Source of the DNA: Lachnospiraceae bacterium
GTDB taxonomy: Bacteria > Bacillota > Clostridia > Lachnospirales > Lachnospiraceae
DNA length: 24,239 nt
Assembly: GCA_017475845.1 (NCBI GenBank)
Contig: JAFVEU010000211.1
Coordinates: forward strand, 1 to 24,239
Reading direction: 5' to 3'
The notes under the pieces are model-generated. The model did not search any database and was not told where the DNA came from. It saw only the letters and a program-made list of their open reading frames with translations. The position numbers were made by a program, and so were the translations under genes. Positions 1 to 8,199 of this stretch are shown in pieces; position 1 is the first letter of the stretch; the number at the start of each line of letters is the position of its first letter.

Positions 1-31
1 ATCGAGCTATATAAAAACATTCGTATTTCTA

Positions 32-1912
32 TTATGAGTTTTCGGATAACAACCGCTCTATCCGCTCTGCTACTGAGTTTGCGTCAATCCCTATCTCTTT
101 TTTCAGAATATCCGGGTTTCCATGCTCCACATATTTGTCCGGAATGGAAACGTTTATTATTTTTAGATCTCCGGAGGAAATAGCGTGCGTTTTTTTGTTA
201 AAAAGATCCAGAACCTTCTCTCCGAAACCTCCGCTGAGAACATTTTCCTCCAGGGTGACCAGCACCCTGACCCTGCGGGATTCGGATAACAGTCGTTCTT
301 CGTCAATGGGCTTCACAAACCTGGCGTTTATTAAGGAACAGCTGATATTTTTCTTGGAAAGCAGCTCCCTTACCTTCTCTGCAGTCTCCACCATGGAGCC
401 CAGGGCAAAGAGAGCCACGTCTTCTCCGTCATAAAGCTTCTCCGACTTTGCAAGCTCTATCCTCTGCCTGAATTCCTTGAACCCGTCGCAGGCAGTGCCC
501 CTGGGGTAGCGTATGGCTATGGGTCCGTCAAAGGCTATGGCGAATTTCATCATGTCCGAAAGCTCCCATTTGTTTTTGGGGGCCATGATATGCATATTGG
601 GTATTGATGACAGATAGGAGAGATCGAAGATACCCTGATGGGTCTCTCCGTCGGCTCCCACGATCCCCGCACTGTCGATACAGAATACCACATGGAGATT
701 CTGTATGCATACGTCGTGGAGTATCTGATCGTAGGCCCGCTGAAGGAAGGATGAATAAATGGCCACAACCGGTATCATTCCACCCGCTGCCAGTCCTGCC
801 GCAAAGGTGACGGCATGCTCCTCAGCGATCCCCACATCAAAAAATCTGTCAGGATAGAGATGCATAAACCTTTTAAGTCCCACTCCATCTGGCATAGCGG
901 CTGTTATTGCGCACACTCTGTCATTTCTTCCCGTAGCCTTCAGCATCACTGTTGAAAATATATCGGTCCAGGCCGGTTTTTCCTTGTTTTTTAAGGGAAG
1001 GCCGGTCTCGATATCAAAGGGTTCCGTACCGTGAAAGCGGGCAGGATGACGCTCTGCGGGGGCATAGCCCCTGCCCTTTTTAGTGCAGACATGGATAAGG
1101 ACCGCGTGGTTTATCTTCTTGGCCTCATTTATGGTCTTTACCATGTTATTGACATCATGCCCGTCTATGGGCCCGAGATAGGTGATCCCCAGGTCTTCAA
1201 AGAACATTCCGGGCACAAAGAGCTGTTTGATGGAATTCTTGTATCTCTTTAAGCTGTCCACTATCCTGTCGCCCATGGGGATCTTTAAGAGCTGCTTCTG
1301 CAGCGTCACCTTAAAGTCCTGATATCCCTCAAAGGTCCTGATGCTCTGGAGATAGCGGGATATTCCCCCCACATTCTCGGAAATGGACATATTGTTATCA
1401 TTCAGGATTATTATGAAATTGGAGGTGAGTCTGGCGGCATTATTAAGTGCTTCATACACCATGCCTCCGGTCAGTGCCCCGTCCCCTATGACGGACACCA
1501 CCGTATGGCTCATCTGCCTCAGATCCCTGGCTTTGACCATTCCGAGGCCCGCAGATACGGAGGTGGAGCTGTGGCCCGTATCGAAGGAATCACAGTCGCT
1601 CTCGCTTCTCTTTGGAAAGCCCGACAGCCCTTTGAATTTCCTCAGCTCATCAAAGGCATCCTTCCTTCCCGTAAGTATCTTATGGGTATAGGACTGGTGT
1701 CCCACATCAAAAACTATCTTGTCTTCGGGCAGATTCAACGAGAGGTGCAGCGCCATGGTGAGCTCCACCGCACCCAGATTCGAACCCAGATGTCCGCCGT
1801 TCTCACTGATCTTTCTAATGAGAAATTCCCTTATCTCCTGGGCGAGAAGTGCGTATTCATCAGGATTGATGCTCTTTATGTCATTGGGTTTGTTTATCCG
1901 GTCAAGTATCAT
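32..1912 (-). CDS. dxs: 1-deoxy-D-xylulose-5-phosphate synthase
   Basis: Thiamine-diphosphate enzyme of the cytosol that condenses pyruvate and glyceraldehyde 3-phosphate into DXP, the first step of the MEP isoprenoid pathway. At 626 residues it has the usual family length. Visible motifs are GHLGSNLGAVELT near residue 40, FDVGHQSYTHKILTGR near 68-83, the diphosphate-binding GDGALTGG at 143-150 with NDNNMSI at 171-177, and VGIAEEHAVTFAAGLA in the pyrimidine-binding domain, whose Glu activates thiamine. The ATG lies 11 bp after the ispA stop, so it is probably the last gene of the Asp23-nusB-xseAB-ispA-dxs run. The SD is weak, suggesting translation coupled to ispA. IspA uses products of the same pathway, which supports co-regulation. 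Nothing looks broken; the stop is TAA and only 31 bp of the window lie beyond it. Confidence 0.97.
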   Translation of the reverse strand: MILDRINKPNDIKSINPDEYALLAQEIREFLIRKISENGGHLGSNLGAVELTMALHLSLNLPEDKIVFDVGHQSYTHKILTGRKDAFDELRKFKGLSGFPKRSESDCDSFDTGHSSTSVSAGLGMVKARDLRQMSHTVVSVIGDGALTGGMVYEALNNAARLTSNFIIILNDNNMSISENVGGISRYLQSIRTFEGYQDFKVTLQKQLLKIPMGDRIVDSLKRYKNSIKQLFVPGMFFEDLGITYLGPIDGHDVNNMVKTINEAKKINHAVLIHVCTKKGRGYAPAERHPARFHGTEPFDIETGLPLKNKEKPAWTDIFSTVMLKATGRNDRVCAITAAMPDGVGLKRFMHLYPDRFFDVGIAEEHAVTFAAGLAAGGMIPVVAIYSSFLQRAYDQILHDVCIQNLHVVFCIDSAGIVGADGETHQGIFDLSYLSSIPNMHIMAPKNKWELSDMMKFAIAFDGPIAIRYPRGTACDGFKEFRQRIELAKSEKLYDGEDVALFALGSMVETAEKVRELLSKKNISCSLINARFVKPIDEERLLSESRRVRVLVTLEENVLSGGFGEKVLDLFNKKTHAISSGDLKIINVSIPDKYVEHGNPDILKKEIGIDANSVAERIERLLSENS

Positions 1913-1923
1913 AAACGTACCAC

Positions 1924-2856
1924 TCAGCTCTCACGATCCACCAGGGATGAGATGAGCTCTCTTAGAAAAGCACTGTCTCCGGCAAGGGAATCAAGCTTTT
2001 CCACTGCCGAAAGGGAGAGTTCCCTCTGATCCTTTTCAGCTTTCTCCAGGCCATATAAAGTAACATAAGTTACTTTTCCGTTTTCGGAGTCGGAGCCCAC
2101 GTGTTTCCCAAGCTTTGCCTCATCTCCGGTCACATCCAGGATATCATCCTTTATCTGGAAGGCTATACCGGTATCCGAACCGATCTTAAAGAGCTTCTCC
2201 CTGTCCTCTTCTTTTGCTCCTCCCAGAATCCCTCCGGTAACAAGAGCCGCTTCTATAAGGGCTGCGGTCTTATTCTCGTGGACATAGATAAGCCTGTCGC
2301 CATCCACCTCAAGGCCTCGCTTTTCCGCGTCCACATCGGCGGACTGGCCTCCGAGCATGCCGTTCATTCCCGATTTGTCAAAAAGGACCCTTAATGCGTC
2401 GATGATCCGGCTTCTTAAGATTTCCCTTTCCTTTTCGGAAGCCTCCTCCGGTATCAGGTCAAAGGCCTTCATGGCCGTCTCAAAGGAGAGATTTAAGAGG
2501 CAGTCCCCGGCCAGAGTGGCTATTCCCTCTCCGTAGACCGCATGGGTGGTCTTTTTCCCTCTCCTGTACATGTCGTTATCCATGGCCGGAAGGTCATCAT
2601 GGATCAGGGAATAGTTATGGATGAATTCAATAGCCGCCATAAAGGGCTCTATCACCTCACCCTTTCCCCCGTACATATCGAAGACTTCCTTCATTATCAC
2701 AGGTCTTAAGTGCTTTCCTCCGGAGGAAACCGAGTATTCCACGGCTTCTAAAACCCTTCCGGCAAAACCCCCGGGGGAAGGAGTATACTTCTTAAGCACG
2801 GCTTCGGCAAAAGCAGCCTTTTCCTTCAGTTCCTCACTGAAACTCTTCTGTCCCAT
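1924..2856 (-). CDS. ispA: Polyprenyl (farnesyl/geranyl) diphosphate synthase
   Basis: Short-chain trans-prenyltransferase joining IPP to allylic diphosphates to make geranyl or farnesyl diphosphate. The 310 residues contain GGKHLRP (about 47-52, IPP binding), the first aspartate-rich motif DDLPAMDND (87-95) followed by RRGKKTTH, and the second aspartate-rich motif FQIKDDILDVTGD near residue 235. The two residues between the first aspartate pair and the third aspartate (DDxxxxD) fit bacterial FPP synthases. The ATG at 2856 overlaps the end of xseB by 23 bp in another frame and has AAGGTG about 10 nt upstream. The product chain length cannot be read with certainty from sequence alone; farnesyl is the family default in this gene order. 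Confidence 0.95.
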   Translation of the reverse strand: MGQKSFSEELKEKAAFAEAVLKKYTPSPGGFAGRVLEAVEYSVSSGGKHLRPVIMKEVFDMYGGKGEVIEPFMAAIEFIHNYSLIHDDLPAMDNDMYRRGKKTTHAVYGEGIATLAGDCLLNLSFETAMKAFDLIPEEASEKEREILRSRIIDALRVLFDKSGMNGMLGGQSADVDAEKRGLEVDGDRLIYVHENKTAALIEAALVTGGILGGAKEEDREKLFKIGSDTGIAFQIKDDILDVTGDEAKLGKHVGSDSENGKVTYVTLYGLEKAEKDQRELSLSAVEKLDSLAGDSAFLRELISSLVDRES

Positions 2857-3076
2857 TTTCCGTTATCACCTTCACCTTTTTTTCTACCCGGTCGATCTTC
2901 TCGTTTACCTGCTTTAACACAGCCATACCCTTTTCAAATCCCGCAAAGGCATCCTCCAGGGAAATATCCTCCTCGGACAGCTTCTCCGTGGTCTCTTCAA
3001 GGATCTTAAGGCCCTCCTCAACGGACTCTATGGTTATCCCGTTATTCTCAGCTGAATCTGATCTCTTCTTTGCCAT
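2834..3076 (-). CDS. xseB: Exodeoxyribonuclease VII small subunit
   Basis: Small subunit of exonuclease VII, which degrades single-stranded DNA into oligonucleotides; several copies bind one XseA. The protein is 80 residues, the usual size, and is predicted to be mostly helical and coiled: a core rich in Glu/Lys with the family pattern ESVEEGLKILEETTEKLSEED followed by SLEDAFAGFEKGM. The start overlaps the end of xseA by 29 bp, and its end overlaps ispA by 23 bp, so its translation is very likely coupled to both neighbours. Identification rests on the pattern plus its position directly after xseA. Confidence 0.93.
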   Translation of the reverse strand: MAKKRSDSAENNGITIESVEEGLKILEETTEKLSEEDISLEDAFAGFEKGMAVLKQVNEKIDRVEKKVKVITENGTEEFQ

Positions 3077-4262
3077 TTACCGTCGCGATTATCCTTCCGT
3101 CTTTAGTGTAGATCCTTATATCTTCTCCCTCTTTCACATCTCCGGTGCTCTTAACGGGCTTTCCGTCGGCCCTTTCGGTGAAAGTGTATCCTCTGCTCAG
3201 TGTATTTAAGGGGGAATAGGCCGAAAGCTTCCCGGAATAAAGGGCTAAAAGACTCCTTTTTTCCTTAAGTATCCTGTCCATTGAGGACTTAAGTATCTCA
3301 CCGTAGCGGAGAGCCCTCTCTCTTTTCAGCTTAAGTCTGTTCTCCGGAGAGTTCATCCTTAAGAGGGAGCGCATCCTTTCAGCCTCTTCACGGCATCTGC
3401 CTATCCTGCCGTTCATGAGATAGGTCATCTTATCCCCGTATCCCTTAAGAGTCTCCATAAAGGAATAATAGTCAAAAACCGCCAGTTCAGCTGCGGCAGA
3501 AGGGGTCGGTGCCCTGAGATCCGCCACAAGATCTGCAATGGTAACATCTGTTTCGTGACCTGTACCGGAGATCACGGGGATATGGCAGTCAAAAATGGTC
3601 CTGGCCACTATCTCCTCGTTAAAAGCCCAGAGATCCTCAATGGAACCTCCGCCTCTTCCGACTATTATCACATCCGGCTCCAGCTTCTCCAGGGTCCTTA
3701 TCCCCCGGGAGACCGATTCTGCCGCTCCTTCTCCCTGTACCTGTGCAGGGAAGAGGATCAGCTCCACATAGGGGTTTCTCCTTTTCGAAACATTTATGAT
3801 ATCCCTGACCGCTGCTCCCGTAGGAGCGGTCACCACCCCTATTTTCCCGGCCATTAAAGGAATGGGCTTTTTGTACATAGCGTCAAACATGCCCATTTCC
3901 GAAAGCTCTTTCTTAAGTTCTTCGAATTTCCTGTATAATTCCCCGATCCCCGCTGCCTTTACGGATCTGACGTAAAGCTGGTAGGAACCGGTCTTTTCAT
4001 ATACGGACACTCTTCCCCGGATAATGACCTTATCTCCGGCCTCCAGCCTGAAATCAAGACTTAAGGTGTCCGAGGCAAACATAACACACGATATTGCAGA
4101 ATTCTCATCCTTCAGCGTAAAATAGATATGCCCCGAAGAATGATATTTCACGTTGGAAAGCTCCCCCTTTACGCTCATATCCGAGAGCATAAAGTCGTCG
4201 GAAAAAAGTCCCCGGATATACCTGTTTAATTCACTTACACTCCACGCCTTTTCTCCGGACAT
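3048..4262 (-). CDS. xseA: Exodeoxyribonuclease VII large subunit
   Basis: Catalytic subunit of exonuclease VII. The 404 residues begin with the N-terminal OB-fold (WSVSELNRYIRGLF, then VKGELSNVKYHSSGHIYFTLKD), used for single-strand DNA binding. The catalytic core follows: GVVTAPTGAAVRDIINVSKRRNP, then the glycine-rich GRGGGSIEDLWAFNEE, and GTGHETDVTIADLVADLRAPTPSAAAE. A helical C-terminal section ends in LSRGYT, a family hallmark. The length is slightly below the E. coli protein and normal for Firmicutes. The ATG lies 18 bp after... read on the minus strand, nusB ends 18 bp upstream of this start. The downstream partner xseB overlaps its 3' end. No oddities seen. Confidence 0.96.
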   Translation of the reverse strand: MSGEKAWSVSELNRYIRGLFSDDFMLSDMSVKGELSNVKYHSSGHIYFTLKDENSAISCVMFASDTLSLDFRLEAGDKVIIRGRVSVYEKTGSYQLYVRSVKAAGIGELYRKFEELKKELSEMGMFDAMYKKPIPLMAGKIGVVTAPTGAAVRDIINVSKRRNPYVELILFPAQVQGEGAAESVSRGIRTLEKLEPDVIIVGRGGGSIEDLWAFNEEIVARTIFDCHIPVISGTGHETDVTIADLVADLRAPTPSAAAELAVFDYYSFMETLKGYGDKMTYLMNGRIGRCREEAERMRSLLRMNSPENRLKLKRERALRYGEILKSSMDRILKEKRSLLALYSGKLSAYSPLNTLSRGYTFTERADGKPVKSTGDVKEGEDIRIYTKDGRIIATVNGKEEIRFS

Positions 4263-4280
4263 AGCCCTCTCTTGATAGTG

Positions 4281-4691
4281 TCACTCTTTATCCCTGATAA
4301 CTCCGGACAGAATGCCGTTCACAAAGCTTCCCGCATTGTCCTGTCCGTATTTCTTTGCAAGCTCCACCGCTTCGTTTATCGCCACTTTTTCGGGGACAGT
4401 CTCATCATACAGAAGCTCATATACCGCAAGCCTGAGTATCGCCAGTTCAACCTTTCCCATCCGGTCTATGGACCATTTATCGGAATGGGCCTCGATCTTT
4501 GAGTCTATTTCCGGGATAAGCTGCTGTACTCTGGCAAACTTATCCTCTATCTCCTTCCTGGACCCGGGATCGGCAGCCTTTTCGGGGGACTCCAGATACA
4601 GCCGGATCTTCTCGGGCATATCCTCAGGAGGATTAAATTCCGTCATGAAGATCAGGACGAATATATTTTCCCTGATAAGGCTTCTCTTCAT
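4281..4691 (-). CDS. nusB: Transcription antitermination factor NusB
   Basis: NusB binds boxA RNA together with NusE (S10) and supports antitermination of rRNA transcription. The protein is 136 residues and all-helical by composition. The C-terminal half carries the family signature: WSIDRMGKVELAILRLAVYEL, then PEKVAINEAVELAKKYGQDN and a closing FVNGILSGV. The start codon overlaps the stop of the upstream Asp23-family gene by 4 bp (ATGA), a classical coupling arrangement. Its place between an Asp23/YqhY gene and xseA matches the Bacillus order, apart from the absence of folD, which normally sits between nusB and xseA there. Confidence 0.95.
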   Translation of the reverse strand: MKRSLIRENIFVLIFMTEFNPPEDMPEKIRLYLESPEKAADPGSRKEIEDKFARVQQLIPEIDSKIEAHSDKWSIDRMGKVELAILRLAVYELLYDETVPEKVAINEAVELAKKYGQDNAGSFVNGILSGVIRDKE

Positions 4692-5077
4692 TCCTCGTCT
4701 TCCTTCTCCATCTCGATACCGGACACCCTGACATTGATGTCGGCTACGGAAAGGCCTGTCATGTTCTCTATTGAGCTCTTAACCCTCTCCTGGACCATTC
4801 TGCTGACTTCGGGGATATTATAGCCGTAGCACACGGTTATGGTCATTTCCACGTGGACTATGCCCTCTGCCACGTCAACCTTAACCCGCTTATCGTTCTT
4901 TTTTACTCCAACGTAAGCCATTATGGCATCTCCCAGGTTTCCGCTGCTGCTTCCCACGCCCTCCACTTCACCGGCGGCTATGGCTGCAATGGCAGCGACC
5001 ACGTCATCCGCGATCTTTACTTCTCCCTCTATATCCGTGCTGAGAAGAGTCCGATTGTTGTTTTTTTCATTAGCCAT
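4688..5077 (-). CDS. Asp23/Gls24 family protein, YqhY-like
   Basis: A 129-residue member of the Asp23/Gls24 (DUF322) family. Seen: an N-terminal GEVKIADDVVAAIAAIAAGEVEGV, a middle VKVDVAEGIVHVEMTITVCYGYNIPEV split by short loops, and VQERVKSSIENMTGLSVADINVRV, all typical of the family; the tail is acidic (EMEKEDEE). There is no signal peptide or membrane segment. In Bacillus the corresponding gene yqhY also sits just before nusB and has been connected genetically with acetyl-CoA carboxylase, but no acc genes are in this window. It is the first gene behind the promoter at 5119-5147, with a GGGAGG-type SD upstream of the ATG, and its stop overlaps the nusB start. The molecular function of the family is unsettled. 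Confidence 0.9.
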   Translation of the reverse strand: MANEKNNNRTLLSTDIEGEVKIADDVVAAIAAIAAGEVEGVGSSSGNLGDAIMAYVGVKKNDKRVKVDVAEGIVHVEMTITVCYGYNIPEVSRMVQERVKSSIENMTGLSVADINVRVSGIEMEKEDEE

Positions 5078-5118
5078 GGTATTCCTCCCGTTTCCGGCCC
5101 TAAACAGACCATCTGTTA

Positions 5119-5147
5119 ATTATAACATGATTAAGCCGCCATTTCAC
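5119..5147 (-). promoter_or_regulatory. Sigma-A-type promoter for the Asp23-nusB-xseAB-ispA-dxs run
   Basis: On the minus strand a TATAAT (plus-strand ATTATA at 5119-5124) is preceded by TGT, giving an extended -10 (TGTTATAAT). GTGAAA, four of six matches to TTGACA, lies 17 bp upstream at 5142-5147. The leader to the ATG at 5077 is about 35 nt and carries GGGAGG. The -35 lies right at the stop codon of the preceding lipoprotein gene, so transcription from upstream probably also reads through; I see no terminator hairpin with a T run in between. Confidence 0.75.
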
Positions 5148-5148
5148 A

Positions 5149-6597
5149 TCATATGTTGAAGGTCAGGGTATATTCTTTTTTATCCTCTATATAGGTGACT
5201 TTGTCCGCATTTTTCACCAGATTAAAGATCTCCTTATCCGTAAACAGTGTCTCAAAGAGGTCATTGTAAACCTCCTCGGAAGAGGCCCTTATGGTGAAAA
5301 CATGCTCCCCCTTCTGCTGTTCATGGTCAAATACCGCCTTAAGCCTCCCCATGTCCACCTTTGTAAAATACATGGATTCCTTTACGTAATAGTATTCGTC
5401 CAGAGAAGTGCACTCGGGCAGCTTTCCCTTATCGCTTATCTGATGGGTGCGAAGGAGTATATCCGAATTGCAGCCGAAATAGTTATAGCTGATCCTGTTG
5501 GCCTGACTGTCGTTTATATCCCTGTATGAGGAATCCCCCCATGTGGTGTCTATGTAGCAGTATGTACCGTCAAGCTTTGCCAGGTTCCAGGAATGGGACT
5601 CATCCGAAGCACTGCCGTAGACCACGATGCAGAATATCCCCAGCTTGTCCAGCAGATATTTGGTGGTCATGGAATAACCCTGGCACACGCTGGAGTGATT
5701 TAAAAGAACAGATGATATGTTTTGATTGTCCGGAGCATTGATGTTGTATTCGGTATGGTTTATTATCCATTCAAAGATATATCTGGCTTTTTCGTAGTCA
5801 CTGTCGTCGGAGGGAACCTTTTTAAGGATGGCATCCGCCGCCTCCTTTATCTTCGCTTCCTTATTCTTCCTCTCACTCTTAGGGGTGTTATATTTACCTG
5901 AAAAGGCTATGCTTATGATCTCTTCCCCGCTGTTTATCACTGTGGTGCTGTAGCCGTCGCAGTAAAACATCTCGGGGTGGTCCATAAGGACGATATTAAA
6001 GATCCTGTCCACCTGATCCTGGTCCCGGGAGGAAAGAGTGACCTTATCCTCCATGGAGAAAAGGGCATTATAGATCTCAAGGTACAGCTTTTTATCCCCT
6101 GTGGAAAGATTCGAGAAATAGTAAGCCTTTTCATCCTCTTCCGGGATATCGGCGATCTCGTCGGGACTGACGGTATCACTCACAGCCGGATCCTCTCCGG
6201 CCGCTTCCTCCGTCAGCTCCTCCTCTGTATCCTCATCTTCTTCCTCATCCTCCGGTTCTTCCCTGTCCTCTTCAGGTTCCTCCCTGTCCCCGTCATCCTC
6301 CGGGGCGCTGTCCTCATCCGGTCCGCTGTCTTCGTCCTCTTCAGCCTCCCCGGAGAGATCCTCTTCCTGCTCTTCTCTGTCCTCCTCTTCCTTTTCCCCT
6401 GTCTCTTCCGCTGTTTCAGTACTTTCCTCGGTGCCGTAGATAAGGTCATAGTCCCTGGCTATGATCTGCCTTATGATACTTCCCGCTATCCTCTCCGGAA
6501 GGTAGTTCAAAGAACAGGCCGTAAGGCATAAGGACAGAAAGATAGTGAGGAACAGTGCCGAAACCCTTCTAATGACCTTAATTATCGCTGAATTCAT
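5149..6597 (-). CDS. Lipoprotein with transglutaminase-like (protease) domain and acidic linker
   Basis: Predicted secreted, lipid-anchored protein of 482 residues. The N-terminus has basic residues, a hydrophobic stretch and the lipobox LTAC with the modified Cys at residue 28. A low-complexity acidic linker follows (about 55-155; 49 of 80 residues in its core are Asp or Glu). The rest is a transglutaminase-like domain: SSVCQGYS (Cys about 305), DESHSWN (His about 335) and YIDTTWGD (Asp about 350) form the papain-type triad seen in bacterial cell-surface members. Substrate unknown; peptide cleavage or crosslinking at the wall is possible. I chose the ATG at 6597; a TTG three codons upstream (6606) in the same frame is possible but has GAAGGG almost touching it. 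The 5' end overlaps prfC by 20 bp, so it is probably translated with it. Confidence 0.85.
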   Translation of the reverse strand: MNSAIIKVIRRVSALFLTIFLSLCLTACSLNYLPERIAGSIIRQIIARDYDLIYGTEESTETAEETGEKEEEDREEQEEDLSGEAEEDEDSGPDEDSAPEDDGDREEPEEDREEPEDEEEDEDTEEELTEEAAGEDPAVSDTVSPDEIADIPEEDEKAYYFSNLSTGDKKLYLEIYNALFSMEDKVTLSSRDQDQVDRIFNIVLMDHPEMFYCDGYSTTVINSGEEIISIAFSGKYNTPKSERKNKEAKIKEAADAILKKVPSDDSDYEKARYIFEWIINHTEYNINAPDNQNISSVLLNHSSVCQGYSMTTKYLLDKLGIFCIVVYGSASDESHSWNLAKLDGTYCYIDTTWGDSSYRDINDSQANRISYNYFGCNSDILLRTHQISDKGKLPECTSLDEYYYVKESMYFTKVDMGRLKAVFDHEQQKGEHVFTIRASSEEVYNDLFETLFTDKEIFNLVKNADKVTYIEDKKEYTLTFNI

Positions 6598-8173
6598 CCA
6601 GTTCAAGCCCTTCGTTCCGCTCCAGGGTCATACCGATGGACCAGCTGTTTACAAAGAGCAGGAGCGGACGGCCTTTTAAGTCCCTCACCCGCTTCATGTC
6701 GCTGGTACCGGTAATGGTGGAGGGATCTATGCTCCTGTCCCTTATCCACCTGATATGCTCATAGGGGAGCTGCTCCAGAATGATCTCCACGTTGTACTCA
6801 TTCTTCAGTCTGTACTGCAATACTTCAAACTGCAGTACTCCCACCACCCCTACTATGATCTCCTCCATTCCGTAATTCTCTTCCTGGAAGATCTGTATGG
6901 CGCCTTCCTCTGCTATCTGCATGATCCCCTTCACGAACTGCTTCCGCTTCATGGTGTCCACCTGTCTTACCCTGGCAAAGTGCTCCGGGGCAAAGGTGGG
7001 GATCCCGGAAAACCTGAATTTATCCCCGGGAGAGCAGATGGTATCCCCTATGGAATAGATACCGGGATCAAATACCCCGATTATATCCCCCGCATAGGCC
7101 TTATCCACCACATGCCTGTCATCCGCCATCATCTGCTGAGGCTGGATAAGCCTTAATTCCTTTTCACCCTGTACGTGGTATACATCCATTCCGCCCTCGT
7201 ACTTTCCGGAGCAGATGCGCATAAAGGCTACCCTGTCCCGGTGGGCCTTGTTCATATTGGCCTGGATCTTAAAAACAAAGGCGGAAAACCCCCGTTCCAC
7301 AGGATCAATAACACCTGTGTCTGAAACTCTGGGAAGGGGACTCATGGTCATCTTAAGGAAATTATGGAGAAAGATCTCCACTCCGAAATTGGTGAGAGCC
7401 GACCCGAAAAAAACAGGAGAAAGCTTTCCGTTATTGACTTCTTCCTGATCAAAGGGCTCTGAAGCCCCGTCTAACAGCTCAATCTCGTTAATGAGCTTTT
7501 CCCTTGCCTCTTCTCCTATAGCCTTAAGGGATGCTTCCTCGTCGGAAAGGGAGATAACTATCTCCTTTCCCTCCTTTGTTCCCTTCTCCGTATCGGCGAA
7601 TTCCACTATATTGCCGCTTTTCCTGTCATAGACCCCCTTGAAATCCTTTCCCGAGCCTATGGGCCAGTTAATGGGACAGGTGGCGATCCCCAGCTCCTTT
7701 TCTATCTCATCTATGAGGTCAAAGCTGTCCCTGGCATCCCTGTCCATCTTGTTTATAAAGGTAAATACCGGTATTCCGCGGCGTCCGCAGACCTTAAAGA
7801 GCTTTCTGGTCTGGGGCTCCACTCCCTTGGCTCCGTCTATCACCATTACTGCCGAATCCGCAGCCATCAGCGTCCTGTACGTGTCTTCGGAAAAGTCCTG
7901 GTGTCCCGGAGTATCCAGAATGTTAATACACTTTCCTTCATATTCGAACTGCAGCACGGAAGAGGTTACGGAAATCCCCCTCTCCTTCTCTATCTCCATC
8001 CAGTCGGACACCGCATGCCTTGCAGTGGCTTTTCCCTTGACACTGCCGGCCAGGTTTATCTGCCCTCCGTAAAGCAGAAATTTCTCCGTCAGAGTGGTCT
8101 TACCCGCGTCAGGGTGGGATATGATGGCAAAAGTACGCCTTCTCATTATTTCATTTGAAAGATCGCTGCCCAA
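6578..8173 (-). CDS. prfC: Peptide chain release factor 3 (RF3 GTPase)
   Basis: Translational GTPase that removes RF1/RF2 from the ribosome after termination. Motifs: G1 SHPDAGKTTLTE, switch I region ERGISVTSSVLQF, G3 DTPGHQDFSED, G4 NKMDRDARD, then domain II and an RF3-type C-terminal domain with MMADDRHVVDKAYAGDIIGV and VVGVLQFEVLQYRLKNEY. Start choice: a TTG at 8173 is preceded 7 nt upstream by AAGGAG (8181-8186), giving 531 residues against 529 in E. coli. A GTG further upstream at 8194 would place this SD inside the gene, and the ATG at 8146 lacks an SD. The RF3-specific D-T-P-G-H-Q-D and lack of an EF-G domain IV separate it from EF-G and TetM-type proteins. It follows the small gene at 8200 and overlaps the lipoprotein gene. 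Confidence 0.95.
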   Translation of the reverse strand: MGSDLSNEIMRRRTFAIISHPDAGKTTLTEKFLLYGGQINLAGSVKGKATARHAVSDWMEIEKERGISVTSSVLQFEYEGKCINILDTPGHQDFSEDTYRTLMAADSAVMVIDGAKGVEPQTRKLFKVCGRRGIPVFTFINKMDRDARDSFDLIDEIEKELGIATCPINWPIGSGKDFKGVYDRKSGNIVEFADTEKGTKEGKEIVISLSDEEASLKAIGEEAREKLINEIELLDGASEPFDQEEVNNGKLSPVFFGSALTNFGVEIFLHNFLKMTMSPLPRVSDTGVIDPVERGFSAFVFKIQANMNKAHRDRVAFMRICSGKYEGGMDVYHVQGEKELRLIQPQQMMADDRHVVDKAYAGDIIGVFDPGIYSIGDTICSPGDKFRFSGIPTFAPEHFARVRQVDTMKRKQFVKGIMQIAEEGAIQIFQEENYGMEEIIVGVVGVLQFEVLQYRLKNEYNVEIILEQLPYEHIRWIRDRSIDPSTITGTSDMKRVRDLKGRPLLLFVNSWSIGMTLERNEGLELDEFSDN

Positions 8174-8180
8174 GTCTCTT

Positions 8181-8186
8181 CTCCTT
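8181..8186 (-). promoter_or_regulatory. Ribosome binding site that fixes the prfC TTG start
   Basis: AAGGAG on the minus strand (plus-strand CTCCTT) sits 7 nt before a TTG at 8173. No comparable site precedes the alternative GTG (8194) or ATG (8146), so this site argues for TTG initiation. Confidence 0.7.
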
Positions 8187-8199
8187 ATGATCACTTATG

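Noticed and set aside
1505..2029. Plus-strand open frame of about 174 codons across the dxs/ispA junction
   Set aside because: It crosses two real genes on the other strand and shows no domain.
5977..6531. Plus-strand open frame of about 184 codons opposite the lipoprotein linker
   Set aside because: It owes its length to the purine/pyrimidine-skewed acidic linker codons; the product is an artificial Leu/Phe-rich string.
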